Below, in pieces: positions 1 through 7,419 of a DNA stretch of 64,000 nt. A model generated the notes under the pieces. The model was given only the letters and a program-made list of their open reading frames with translations, ran no database searches and was not told where the DNA came from. Origin of the DNA: JBBATK01 sp044228685 (GTDB lineage Bacteria > Bacteroidota > Ignavibacteria > Kapaibacteriales > NICIL-2); assembly GCA_044228685.1 (NCBI GenBank), contig JBGAUL010000007.1, forward strand, positions 97,869-161,868, read 5' to 3'. The translations under genes were made by a program, and so were the position numbers. Numbering within the stretch: position 1 is the first letter of the stretch; every line of letters starts with the position of its first letter.

Positions 1-1601
1 TAAAAGTCCCCGGTGTATTGAAGGCTGAGCGACTCAATGGTGTTCCCGGAGTTGTGGTTGTTGCTGAGAATACATATGCTGCTTTGAAAGGCAGAGACGC
101 TCTGGTGATATCATGGACCAGCGGATCGTACACAACACTCAACAGTGCGTCAATTTTAGAAGCAATGAAGAATGCAGTGGGCACAGTTCCAGATCCGGAT
201 GCTAGTGCTGCAAAAACCATTGAGGCTCGTTACGACTTGCCGTATTTGGCGCATGCGACTATGGAGCCGATGAACTGTGTTGCGGATGTGAAGACAGATA
301 GTGCAACGATTTGGGCTCCAACTCAATCGGGAGATAGCATTCAATCTGCTGTGGCTTCTGCTACCGGACTCAGTGCATCAAAGATCACTGTCAATACTAC
401 TCTCATGGGTGGCGGCTTTGGCCGACGTTCGCAAACGGAATATGCCAGCTATGCTGCTCGTATTTCGAAAGCCTATTCAATGCCCGTCTTGTTCATGTAC
501 ACACGTCAAGACGATATGAAGAATGACTATTATCGTCCTGCTAGCTACCATGCACTCAAAGCCTCGCTCAACGCATCCGGTCAAGTAACAGCGTGGACGC
601 ACAAAGTGACGCCAGGTAGTATGGGCTACAATCCACCATACAGCGTAAATCCAACAACGCAAAACGTAAACTCTCCAGGTAATCCTGTTCCACTCGGAGC
701 GTGGCGCTCGGTAAACAACAGCACCGCGGTGTTTGCAAACGAGTGCTTTATCGACGAACTGGCATTTGCTGCGTCCAAAGATCCCTATGAGTTCCGCCGC
801 TCGCTTTTACCTTCCGGAAGATTGAGAACTGTGCTCGATGAGGCTGCCACTCGCTCAGATTGGACAAAGCCATTACCCAAAGGTTGGGGAAGAGGTATTG
901 CTTGTACTGACGCCTATTCGTCTGTCGCGCATGTTGTTGAAGTATCCGTGAATTCATCCGGTTTCATCAAGGTAGAGCGTGTAGTGATTGTCGTGGATTG
1001 CGGCACGGCTGTCAATCCGCTCGGTGTTGAAGCGCAGCTCCAAGGTTCGTGTGTTGACGCGCTGTCGACGGCACTCAAGGCTCGCATTTCAATCGAAGGC
1101 GGGGCCGTAAAGCAAAACACCTTTGTAGACTACGAATGGTTGACGATGTCTGAAATGCCAAAGATCGAAGTGCATATTCTACCGAGTACCTCGAGTCCAC
1201 GTGGTATGGGAGAAGCAGGATTTCCATCAGCATCTCCGGCTTTGTGCAATGCAATCTTCAACGCAACCGGTATTCGCGTCCGTTCGCTGCCAATTCAACA
1301 AAGCTTCTTGGCTGATGTTCATGCGGTGAATGAGCAGGCTGACAATTCCATTTCCGTTTATCCTAATCCGGGTCAGTCTCGTTTCACGGTCAAAGGAACG
1401 TTCAAGAACGGACACGATGCAAGCGTGCAGATCAGCGTTCGAAATCTTCTTGGTGCCTCCGTGCTTGAGTTGAGCGATCACGTCAACATTGACGGATCAT
1501 ACCAAGCCGAGTTTGTCATGCCTGATTCCGCAGATGGATGTTATATGGTTGTAGCACAGTCCGGATCTGGTCGCCACACACATCCGTTCATCAAGCACTA
1601 A
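1..1601 (+). CDS. Molybdenum hydroxylase large subunit (IorB/xanthine dehydrogenase family), 5'-truncated, with C-terminal type IX secretion domain
   Basis: The reading frame is open to the left edge, so the N-terminus lies outside the window; the TTG at 18 is not a convincing start because the codons before it already match the family. The visible part resembles the molybdopterin-binding subunit of isoquinoline 1-oxidoreductase type enzymes, which hydroxylate aldehydes or N-heterocycles at a Mo centre. Seen: the GGGFGRR cofactor loop near visible residue 131, a TRQDDM segment near 162, and the GEAG motif with the expected catalytic Glu near residue 399. After about residue 435 the protein changes to a VYPNP-type beta-rich tail of about 85 residues ending at the stop, typical of a type A T9SS sorting domain. 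The small [2Fe-2S] subunit would be expected upstream. The next two genes are cofactor-maturation genes, which supports the call. Confidence 0.85.
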   Translation, partial: KVPGVLKAERLNGVPGVVVVAENTYAALKGRDALVISWTSGSYTTLNSASILEAMKNAVGTVPDPDASAAKTIEARYDLPYLAHATMEPMNCVADVKTDSATIWAPTQSGDSIQSAVASATGLSASKITVNTTLMGGGFGRRSQTEYASYAARISKAYSMPVLFMYTRQDDMKNDYYRPASYHALKASLNASGQVTAWTHKVTPGSMGYNPPYSVNPTTQNVNSPGNPVPLGAWRSVNNSTAVFANECFIDELAFAASKDPYEFRRSLLPSGRLRTVLDEAATRSDWTKPLPKGWGRGIACTDAYSSVAHVVEVSVNSSGFIKVERVVIVVDCGTAVNPLGVEAQLQGSCVDALSTALKARISIEGGAVKQNTFVDYEWLTMSEMPKIEVHILPSTSSPRGMGEAGFPSASPALCNAIFNATGIRVRSLPIQQSFLADVHAVNEQADNSISVYPNPGQSRFTVKGTFKNGHDASVQISVRNLLGASVLELSDHVNIDGSYQAEFVMPDSADGCYMVVAQSGSGRHTHPFIKH

Positions 1602-1664
1602 GACTCCGGTTTTTTCACCCAAGGTGACGTTGCTGTTGTCCCGCTTGAATACTCGTCGTTCTCC

Positions 1665-2783
1665 ATGACCGAATTTGATCGTATCGTACAAGCACTTGAT
1701 TCATCAGATGCAAGTGCTTTTCCCGCCGTGCTTCTGACTGTAGTGCACATCTCTGGTTCTTCGTTTCGTCGAAGCGGCGCTCGTATGCTCGTATTGAATA
1801 ATGGCGAATGGTTGGGCTCGATCAGTGGAGGCTGCTTGGAAGGCGACATCCTGGAACGTTCCAAACGTATCATGCATGGGAATCAATGCTGTGTGCAGCG
1901 CTATGATACCAGAGAGGAAGCCAACGCAGTCTTTGGTCTTGGACTGGGATGTGAAGGCGTGATTGACGTGCTGATGGAACCAATTCAATCAGCCAACAGT
2001 CCGATAATCGAAATACTTCGGAACGTTCGAGCTACTGCTGGCCTTACACGACACATCGTTGTCGTAGAATCCCAAATTCCGGAATATCCTATTGGCTTTC
2101 GATGGACTCTTACTCAAGACGAATCTGCGCAGAACGTACCAGCCTTCTTAAAAGCAGAGCTTGATGCAACGCCGACAGATCTCAAAACACGGCTCACAAT
2201 GCTGCGCGTTCAAAACACTGAACTCCGTTGCTTGGTCGAAGTTCTCAAAGCCCCACCGCGTTGTCATTTGTTTGGCGCCGGTGATGATGTTGTTGCTTTG
2301 CAAAATGCACTCGATGCAAATGGCTTTGATCTCAGCATTGGCGATCGTTCGGAGTATAAGCTTAGTCGCATGCGAAAGAACATTGGGTGTACACTTCATC
2401 GTATGAACGCAGAATATTCACTGTCGGAGCATGCAATTCAGCCGGGAGATTTTGCCGTTCTTGCGACACATAGTCTTCGAGCCGATTGTCTGATTCTGGC
2501 TCAGTTGGCATCGCTAGGATTACGCTACATCGGGGTCATTGGACCTGCCGCTCGACGAGAAAAGCTATTGACGATGATGAAGCAAGAGTATCAAATCGAC
2601 ACGACGACTCTTACACCAGTTCTCTTTGCTCCGGCTGGTCTGGACATTGGTGCTGAAAGTCCTGAACAAATAGCGAGCAGTATCGTTGCGGAGATGCTCG
2701 CGATTCTACACGATAGACCTGCCACATCACTTCGTCATCGACAAAGTCCGATTCATGACGATTCCCATGTCTCGCACCAATAA
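1665..2783 (+). CDS. XdhC/CoxI family molybdenum hydroxylase maturation protein
   Basis: 372 aa. XdhC proteins bind the molybdenum cofactor, help its sulfuration and deliver it to xanthine dehydrogenase type enzymes. The N-terminal XdhC/CoxI domain (about residues 10-110) has the SGSSFRRSGARM and SISGGCLEG stretches. A C-terminal Rossmann-like XdhC_C domain begins near residue 197 with an FGAGDD glycine motif, and a typical IGVIGPAARREKLL segment follows later. It starts 63 bp after the Mo-hydroxylase gene and ends 9 bp before the MocA-like gene, so the three probably form one transcription unit. The ATG at 1665 gives a full-length family member. Which client it serves is inferred from position only. 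Confidence 0.88.
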   Translation: MTEFDRIVQALDSSDASAFPAVLLTVVHISGSSFRRSGARMLVLNNGEWLGSISGGCLEGDILERSKRIMHGNQCCVQRYDTREEANAVFGLGLGCEGVIDVLMEPIQSANSPIIEILRNVRATAGLTRHIVVVESQIPEYPIGFRWTLTQDESAQNVPAFLKAELDATPTDLKTRLTMLRVQNTELRCLVEVLKAPPRCHLFGAGDDVVALQNALDANGFDLSIGDRSEYKLSRMRKNIGCTLHRMNAEYSLSEHAIQPGDFAVLATHSLRADCLILAQLASLGLRYIGVIGPAARREKLLTMMKQEYQIDTTTLTPVLFAPAGLDIGAESPEQIASSIVAEMLAILHDRPATSLRHRQSPIHDDSHVSHQ

Positions 2784-2792
2784 CTCACACGC

Positions 2793-3419
2793 ATGAAGGC
2801 TACGAAGCTCGGTATTTGTCTTCTCGCTGCCGGCGGCTCACGTCGTTTGGGAAGTGCTAAGCAATTGATCAGATGGAAGGGCAGGACCTTGCTCGAACAG
2901 GCAATCACAACTATGCAGGAGTTTCAAGCAAGCTTGGATGTTGAATCGAGTGCAATTGTTGTGCTTGGCGCGCATCACATTCAGTGTGCCGAAGTGATCG
3001 CTCCAACAATGCCTAGTATAGTCAATACGGAATGGGAAGAGGGGATGGCATCTTCGCTCCGATGCGCTATACATGCAACGTCGCAAACCGCGTGCGACAC
3101 TGTACTGTTTTGGAATTGCGATCAGTTCTTGGTTCAATGTCGCGATCTTCTTGAGCTGTGGCAGAGCTATCGTAATTCCTCTTCGAGCTGTGCTGCCTCC
3201 GCATACGCTTCGAGTTTTGGTTCGCCAGCCATTTTCAATCAAAAGTACTTTGATGAAATAGCCGCACTGCGCGGTGATCACGGCGCACGTGTTGTGTTAA
3301 AGAATCACGAGTCTGAATTGCTGCTCGTGCACTGTGAAGCAGCAGGAATTGATATTGACACAGTCGAGGATATTGAGCGCTTCAACCAAAGCACTGACGA
3401 TAAACTCGAAATCTTATAA
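2793..3419 (+). CDS. MocA/MobA-like molybdenum cofactor nucleotidyltransferase
   Basis: 208 aa, NTP-transferase (GT-A like) fold. The N-terminal signature LAAGGSRRLGSAKQL (residues 11-25) is that of MocA, which joins CMP to molybdopterin to give the MCD form used by xanthine dehydrogenase family enzymes; MobA proteins add GMP instead. A WNCDQF segment in the middle corresponds to the metal-binding Asp region of the family. Only 9 bp separate it from the xdhC-like gene, and the Mo-hydroxylase precedes both, so maturation of that enzyme is the likely role. The choice of CTP over GTP is inferred from neighbours and from the AKQL motif, not proven. It ends 13 bp from the convergent ABC ATPase gene. 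Confidence 0.85.
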   Translation: MKATKLGICLLAAGGSRRLGSAKQLIRWKGRTLLEQAITTMQEFQASLDVESSAIVVLGAHHIQCAEVIAPTMPSIVNTEWEEGMASSLRCAIHATSQTACDTVLFWNCDQFLVQCRDLLELWQSYRNSSSSCAASAYASSFGSPAIFNQKYFDEIAALRGDHGARVVLKNHESELLLVHCEAAGIDIDTVEDIERFNQSTDDKLEIL

Positions 3420-3432
3420 GCGTCGGTCGACG

Positions 3433-4431
3433 CTATGAATGGGAGGCATCGTGTGCTTCATTGAAGATAGTGCGGATGACATCCTCGATAGGGATTTCCT
3501 CGATGTTGAGATCCGAAACAGGAAATTGTTGTAGCAACTCTGCTGCAACGCTGGCTACTTCAGCACGTGCGACTTGCAAGACCACGCGTTCGGGATTGAA
3601 TTCTTTGACGAGACCGAATTTTGTTAAAGCATTTTCTTCGACTTGATTGGCGAAGCTCACGCTCAGCACCTTATCGTCGACATATTTCTCAACGAGCTTT
3701 GACAGCGAGCCGTCATAGAGGATGCGTCCTTTGTCGATTAAGATCACTCGCTGACATAGCGCTTTGATATCATCCATGTAGTGACTCGTAAGGATGATAG
3801 TCGTCTCGTGCTTCTCGTTGAACTCAGCAACAAAAGAACGCAAGGCGTGTTGCGCAACCACATCCAATCCGATGGTTGGTTCGTCTAAGAAAACGACTTT
3901 TGGTGCGTGGAGAAGTGCGCCAATCAATTCGCATTTCATACGTTCGCCAAGAGAGAGACGACGAAGCTGAATCTGCAACTTGTGTTCTACATCTAACGCA
4001 GTTGCTAAGTCATGCAGTCGCTGCTTAAAATCCGCGTCTGAGATCGAGTATATCTGCTTGTTAAGAAGAAACGAGTCAGCGGCAGGGAGGTCCCACCACA
4101 ATTGATTGCGCTGCCCCATCACGATGGAAATCGATCGTCTGAAGTCATTGTGACGTTCCCACGGCACATATCCCATCACCGTAGCCTTGCCGGAGTCAGG
4201 ATGTAACAAACCGCTGAGAATCTTCAGCGTGGTCGTTTTGCCCGCTCCATTTGCTCCAAGCATTCCTACACACTCACCGGGCTCGATGCTAAAACTCACC
4301 TCATCTACTGCCCGATACTCGTTGTATTCGCGTTTGACGAGTGCTCGAATCGATCCAGCCAAGCCAGCTTCCTTTCGATGACTGCGAAAGATCTTTAAAA
4401 GCTTGTCAACGTGGATAATTGCTTGCGACAT
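3433..4431 (-). CDS. ABC transporter ATP-binding protein (ABC-2 type exporter family)
   Basis: 332 aa. A complete nucleotide-binding domain is visible: Walker A GANGAGKT (59-66), a Q-loop region around residue 107, ABC signature LSLGE (159-163), Walker B VVFLDEP (179-185) with the catalytic Glu, and an H-loop in LTSHYMDD. The long N-terminal segment before the core and the WWDLPAADSF stretch resemble the COG4586 ATPases, which pair with ABC-2 permeases for drug or polysaccharide export. A C-terminal extension of about 90 residues carries no recognisable motif. No permease gene lies next to it: the downstream neighbour is the convergent mocA-like gene and the upstream neighbour is divergent pfk. 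The partner must therefore be encoded elsewhere and the substrate is unknown. Confidence 0.85.
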   Translation of the reverse strand: MSQAIIHVDKLLKIFRSHRKEAGLAGSIRALVKREYNEYRAVDEVSFSIEPGECVGMLGANGAGKTTTLKILSGLLHPDSGKATVMGYVPWERHNDFRRSISIVMGQRNQLWWDLPAADSFLLNKQIYSISDADFKQRLHDLATALDVEHKLQIQLRRLSLGERMKCELIGALLHAPKVVFLDEPTIGLDVVAQHALRSFVAEFNEKHETTIILTSHYMDDIKALCQRVILIDKGRILYDGSLSKLVEKYVDDKVLSVSFANQVEENALTKFGLVKEFNPERVVLQVARAEVASVAAELLQQFPVSDLNIEEIPIEDVIRTIFNEAHDASHS

Positions 4432-4467
4432 GATGCAGTTGCTCCTCCATAGGAGTTTGTGGTTTCG

Positions 4468-4475
4468 TACTTTTG
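4468..4475 (+). promoter_or_regulatory. Possible -7 promoter element (TAnnTTTG type) upstream of pfk
   Basis: TACTTTTG matches the Bacteroidota -7 consensus TAnnTTTG and lies 28 bp before the pfk ATG. A TTTG occurs upstream at 4456-4459 but only 8 bp away, too close to be the -33 element, so this is a half-site match only. Confidence 0.3.
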
Positions 4476-4503
4476 TTTTCTCTTACCAATTCAATATAGC
4501 GAA

Positions 4504-5511
4504 ATGAAATTTGCAGTTCTGACAGGTGGCGGTGATTGTTCGGGCATGAATGCATTTGTGCGTGGTGTCGTGCGCTGCGCTTTAAATCTCCAACCGACCT
4601 CAACGGTGCTTGGCGTTATTGATGGTTGGAAGGGATTGGTGTACAACGAGTATCGACCGTTGGGCAAGCGCGACGTTGCCGGACACTCTCACACCGGAGG
4701 CACTATTCTCGGTACTGTTCGTGTGCCGGAATTGTCGCGCGACAAAGATCTCCAGCGAACCGTCGCACTCAATCTCCACGACCAACACATCGACTATCTC
4801 TTTGTGTGTGGAGGAAATGGAAGTGTTAAAGCTTCAAATACACTGAACAACATTATCAAAGCCGAGGGACTACGCACGAGAATTTTAGCGTGTCCTGGAT
4901 CTATCGATAACGACGTCTGCAACAACTTAGGAACGAGTGTCGGATTCTATTCTGCTTTAGATAAATCACTCGACATGCTTGAGTGGATTCGCGATACAGC
5001 CAGTTCGCATCGTCGTGTGTATTTGATTCAATCCATGGGACGTGACTCTGCGTACTTGGCATTCTACGCCGGCATAGTGACCGGTGCGGAGTATATCATT
5101 CGTCCGGGAGAAAACGTTGATTACGAACAAATCGTTGCCATGATCGACGAACGTGATCGCGATACTCGCATCATTGTTGCCGAAGGTTACGAGTATAGTC
5201 TTGAAACAATTACTGTCATTCTCGAAGAGATATTCGCGAAGCGCAACATCCACCATGAAATTCGCTCGGTTGATATGAGTTACTTTCAGCGCGGTGGCAA
5301 AGCAGCAGTCACTGATATTCTGCGCGCAAGCTGGTTAGCATTCTGGATGGTGAGCGATTCGCTTGAAGGATGTGATTCAGGATTTTACTCAGCATACTAC
5401 ACCGGACACAAACCAGGCGCTCTGCCATTAGACGTGGCTGCGGACGATGCGAAGACCAGTCATCAAGATATTCCCCAAGCAATTATCGATATGGCAAAGG
5501 CTTTACGATGA
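4504..5511 (+). CDS. pfkA: 6-phosphofructokinase family protein
   Basis: 335 aa from the ATG at 4504. An upstream GTG at 4459 would add 15 residues that do not look like the family, because MKFAVLTGGGDCSGMN is the normal PFK N-terminus. The enzyme phosphorylates fructose 6-phosphate in glycolysis. Seen: the phosphate-donor loop GGGDCSGMN (8-16), GGTILGTVR (65-73), the catalytic SIDND (133-137, with the proton-acceptor Asp at 135), a QSMGRD segment, and the substrate-binding FQRGGKA. Oddity: the usual GGDGS magnesium-binding motif reads GGNGS, placing Asn at residue 105 where most family members have Asp. The Gly that follows is of the ATP-dependent rather than pyrophosphate-dependent type. 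The stop overlaps the next gene's ATG by 4 bp. Confidence 0.88.
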   Translation: MKFAVLTGGGDCSGMNAFVRGVVRCALNLQPTSTVLGVIDGWKGLVYNEYRPLGKRDVAGHSHTGGTILGTVRVPELSRDKDLQRTVALNLHDQHIDYLFVCGGNGSVKASNTLNNIIKAEGLRTRILACPGSIDNDVCNNLGTSVGFYSALDKSLDMLEWIRDTASSHRRVYLIQSMGRDSAYLAFYAGIVTGAEYIIRPGENVDYEQIVAMIDERDRDTRIIVAEGYEYSLETITVILEEIFAKRNIHHEIRSVDMSYFQRGGKAAVTDILRASWLAFWMVSDSLEGCDSGFYSAYYTGHKPGALPLDVAADDAKTSHQDIPQAIIDMAKALR

Positions 5512-5855
5512 TGCAGAGTGAAGCAGAGCAATTGGCCCAGCGTCAGCTCGATGCCTACAATTCGCGAGATATCGATGCCTTCGCTGCATGCTATGCCGAG
5601 GATGTACAGTTGATGCGTCTTGGCACCGGAGAAGTGTTTTGTGCAGGACGTGAGCAGCTGCACACTCAATACGGAGCCATGTTTGCCTCGCATCCCAATC
5701 TGCATTGTCAATTGGTTAAGCGCATCGTCTGCGGAGAATTCGCTTATGACGAAGAAGAAGTGCAAGGCTTAGCGGAATCCGGTGTCGTCCATGCCGTTGC
5801 TTGCTATCAGGTGCAAAACGGACTCATTCAAAAAGCTTGGTTCGTCCGCGGCTGA
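5508..5855 (+). CDS. NTF2-like / SnoaL-like protein
   Basis: 115 aa. The pattern of an N-terminal helix (RQLDAYNSRDIDAFAACYAEDV) followed by strands ending in a conserved acidic and aromatic stretch (VACYQVQNGLIQKAWFV) is that of the NTF2-like fold shared by SnoaL, ketosteroid isomerase-like and DUF4440 proteins. No catalytic residue set can be assigned. The ATG overlaps the pfk stop (ATGA), so it is probably translationally coupled to pfk. This does not by itself give a glycolytic function. The second Met codon at 5511 is an equally possible start. Confidence 0.7.
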   Translation: MMQSEAEQLAQRQLDAYNSRDIDAFAACYAEDVQLMRLGTGEVFCAGREQLHTQYGAMFASHPNLHCQLVKRIVCGEFAYDEEEVQGLAESGVVHAVACYQVQNGLIQKAWFVRG

Positions 5856-5862
5856 GATAACA

Positions 5863-5892
5863 TTGAGACAATGTGTCTCTCAAGATCGTTTT
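5863..5892 (+). terminator. Weak stem-loop after the pfk operon
   Basis: GAGACA (5865-5870) pairs with TGTCTC (5874-5879) across a 3-base loop. A flanking TT/AA pair and a short run of four T follow at 5889-5892. The stem is short and bulged and the T-run is weak, so termination is only a possibility. Confidence 0.25.
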
Positions 5893-5948
5893 AATTCAAC
5901 CCCGTTTTACAGAGTACGGCAACCTGTACCTTTGCTTCGCATTTCTCG

Positions 5949-6356
5949 ATGAAGAAAAAGCCCACAGTAGTCAAGTCAAAGCGCAGCGGGACTACCGTCA
6001 AAGAGTCCAAACGTAACTCAGTGCCGAGCACAACGACTGACTTTTTCGAGAGAGTCTGGGATGTGGTGCGACAAATACCACGAGGACGCGTGACAACCTA
6101 CGGTCACATCGCTGCCTATCTCGGTGCACGCTCTTCATCACGCATGGTTGGTTGGGCCATGAATGCGTCACATGTGATGCATGAGATACCGGCACATCGC
6201 GTTATCAATCGGCTGGGGGAGTTATCGGGCAAGATGCACTTCGAGACGCCGACTATGATGAGAGAATTGCTTGAGTCGGAAGAGGTTCGCTTCATCGGCG
6301 AGAGAGTTGACCTAAAGAGTCACTTGTGGGATCCAATGATCGAGTTGCGTGACTAA
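5949..6356 (+). CDS. Alkyltransferase-like protein (ATL; MGMT family without active Cys)
   Basis: 135 aa. The C-terminal 100 residues match the DNA-binding domain of O6-alkylguanine-DNA alkyltransferase: FFERVWDVVRQIPRGRVTTYGHIAAYLG, then SRMVGWAM and PAHRVI. In true MGMT the active site reads PCHRV; here residue 82 is Ala, so no alkyl transfer to this position is possible. ATL proteins bind O6-alkylguanine, flip the base, and hand the lesion to nucleotide excision repair; most have Trp or Ala at this site. The first 30 residues are Lys/Ser/Thr-rich and unlike the family, perhaps a flexible basic tail. The gene stands alone between the pfk pair and a convergent small gene. Confidence 0.88.
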   Translation: MKKKPTVVKSKRSGTTVKESKRNSVPSTTTDFFERVWDVVRQIPRGRVTTYGHIAAYLGARSSSRMVGWAMNASHVMHEIPAHRVINRLGELSGKMHFETPTMMRELLESEEVRFIGERVDLKSHLWDPMIELRD

Positions 6357-6364
6357 GACAAAAA

Positions 6365-6394
6365 AATCCCGACTCAAAAGCTTGAGTCGGGATT
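6365..6394 (-). terminator. Rho-independent terminator of the small secreted-protein gene
   Basis: A perfect 13-bp inverted repeat (6365-6377 with 6382-6394, loop AAGC) is followed on the minus strand by a run of T (complement of the A-run at 6359-6364). It lies 47 bp past the minus-strand stop at 6442. On the plus strand there is no T-run, so it serves mainly the minus gene, though it also sits just after the ATL stop. Confidence 0.85.
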
Positions 6395-6441
6395 GAAAAT
6401 GAGTCTTTACATACGCTCAGTATTAATAGACTTTACAGTTT

Positions 6442-6954
6442 TTAGCGACTGCTATTTGAAACGCCCCATGAATAGCTGAGTACTTCGATAGTACATGCGC
6501 CATCAGCACAGGTTACTTTCCACACGTAAACATCTTCCTTGCTTTTACCGCCGCTAACTGCCGTTTGGAACTTTGTTTTTGCATCGGCATCGCTAACACA
6601 TGCGATCGTTTTACCAGTACTGCTCCACTCCTTTACAAAGGTTACAGGCTTGTGCTGACGCTTGCCAGTTGCCTGACCCGAAGCAGGATCGCGAGGAGAG
6701 ACGACACAATCAGAAGATCCATCACCATCTAAGTCGCCACTAATAACGATAGTCTTGCCCGCACCATTACTTACTTCAAACTTAACCTCACCGGGAGGCA
6801 GATTCGAGAAGGTGGTAGAAGCTGAGCTAGGACTAAGATCTCCCTGAGCAAGAGTCTTACCTTGAAGAGACACCACTTTAATGTGCACACCTTGTGCTGC
6901 CCACATTGATGTGCAGAAGCAGAATACAAGGGCAAGAACGAGACTAAACTTCAT
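6442..6954 (-). CDS. Small secreted protein of unknown function with a DxDxDG loop
   Basis: 170 aa; I do not recognise the family. Residues 1-20 form a signal peptide (Lys, then a long hydrophobic core, then WAAQG). The mature part is Ser/Gly/Lys-rich with predicted beta character. It carries DLDGDGSSD at 74-82, which fits the calcium-binding loop pattern DxDxDGxxD seen in EF-hand and dockerin-like loops. Several Cys in the mature part could form disulfides. A Shine-Dalgarno TAGGAG precedes the ATG by six bases, which supports the start. It is a single-gene unit with its own terminator at 6365-6394. An envelope or extracellular location is inferred from the signal peptide. Confidence 0.6.
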   Translation of the reverse strand: MKFSLVLALVFCFCTSMWAAQGVHIKVVSLQGKTLAQGDLSPSSASTTFSNLPPGEVKFEVSNGAGKTIVISGDLDGDGSSDCVVSPRDPASGQATGKRQHKPVTFVKEWSSTGKTIACVSDADAKTKFQTAVSGGKSKEDVYVWKVTCADGACTIEVLSYSWGVSNSSR

Positions 6955-7064
6955 AACAAACTCCTATTGTTGGAACATCGGATTAGCGTCTGAAACATAC
7001 GCAAAATTGTCTTGATTGGTACTCCTCTAGACTATGACTTGTTCCATAAGGTTTGCTCGAAAAC

Positions 7065-7100
7065 AAAAAAGTCGAAAATCTTGCGATAATCGACTTTTTT
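7065..7100 (-). terminator. Rho-independent terminator downstream of tRNA-Met
   Basis: An inverted repeat of 11 bp (7065-7075 with 7090-7100) has T-runs built into the arms. On the minus strand it begins 4 bp after the tRNA 3' end and closes with TTTTTTG, a normal position for a tRNA terminator. Confidence 0.75.
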
Positions 7101-7104
7101 CTTG

Positions 7105-7177
<73 letters not shown>

Positions 7178-7191
7178 ATCATGTATGAATT

Positions 7192-7199
7192 CAAAGATA
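7192..7199 (-). promoter_or_regulatory. Possible -7 promoter element for tRNA-Met
   Basis: TATCTTTG on the minus strand fits TAnnTTTG and lies 14 bp upstream of the tRNA 5' end. No TTTG is found about 20 bp further upstream, so only the -7 half is supported. Confidence 0.35.
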
Positions 7200-7419
7200 G
7201 GGAAAAAATGTCAGATATCCCTACTCTGGCTTCTTCATTTCTGCAGGATAAATCACTCTGCATGCACTAACATCGACTCCCATCCGGCCCAAGTCAAGTC
7301 ATACGCGATCAACTTTTACTCATTTTTCCTCGTCCTAGAATCGCTGCTGGCTAAATTTGTTGAATCGCTCAAAAGCGAAGGAACAAAGTGTCAAGCGTAG
7401 ACAACAACAATCGTATAGT

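Noticed and set aside
2838..3281. 147-codon minus-strand open frame inside the mocA-like gene
   Set aside because: Antisense to a clear MocA-family gene, with no family match and no start signal.
7185..7400. 71-codon open frame between tRNA-Met and pheT
   Set aside because: No Shine-Dalgarno, no recognisable motif, and the residue pattern is not protein-like; the gap is treated as non-coding leader.
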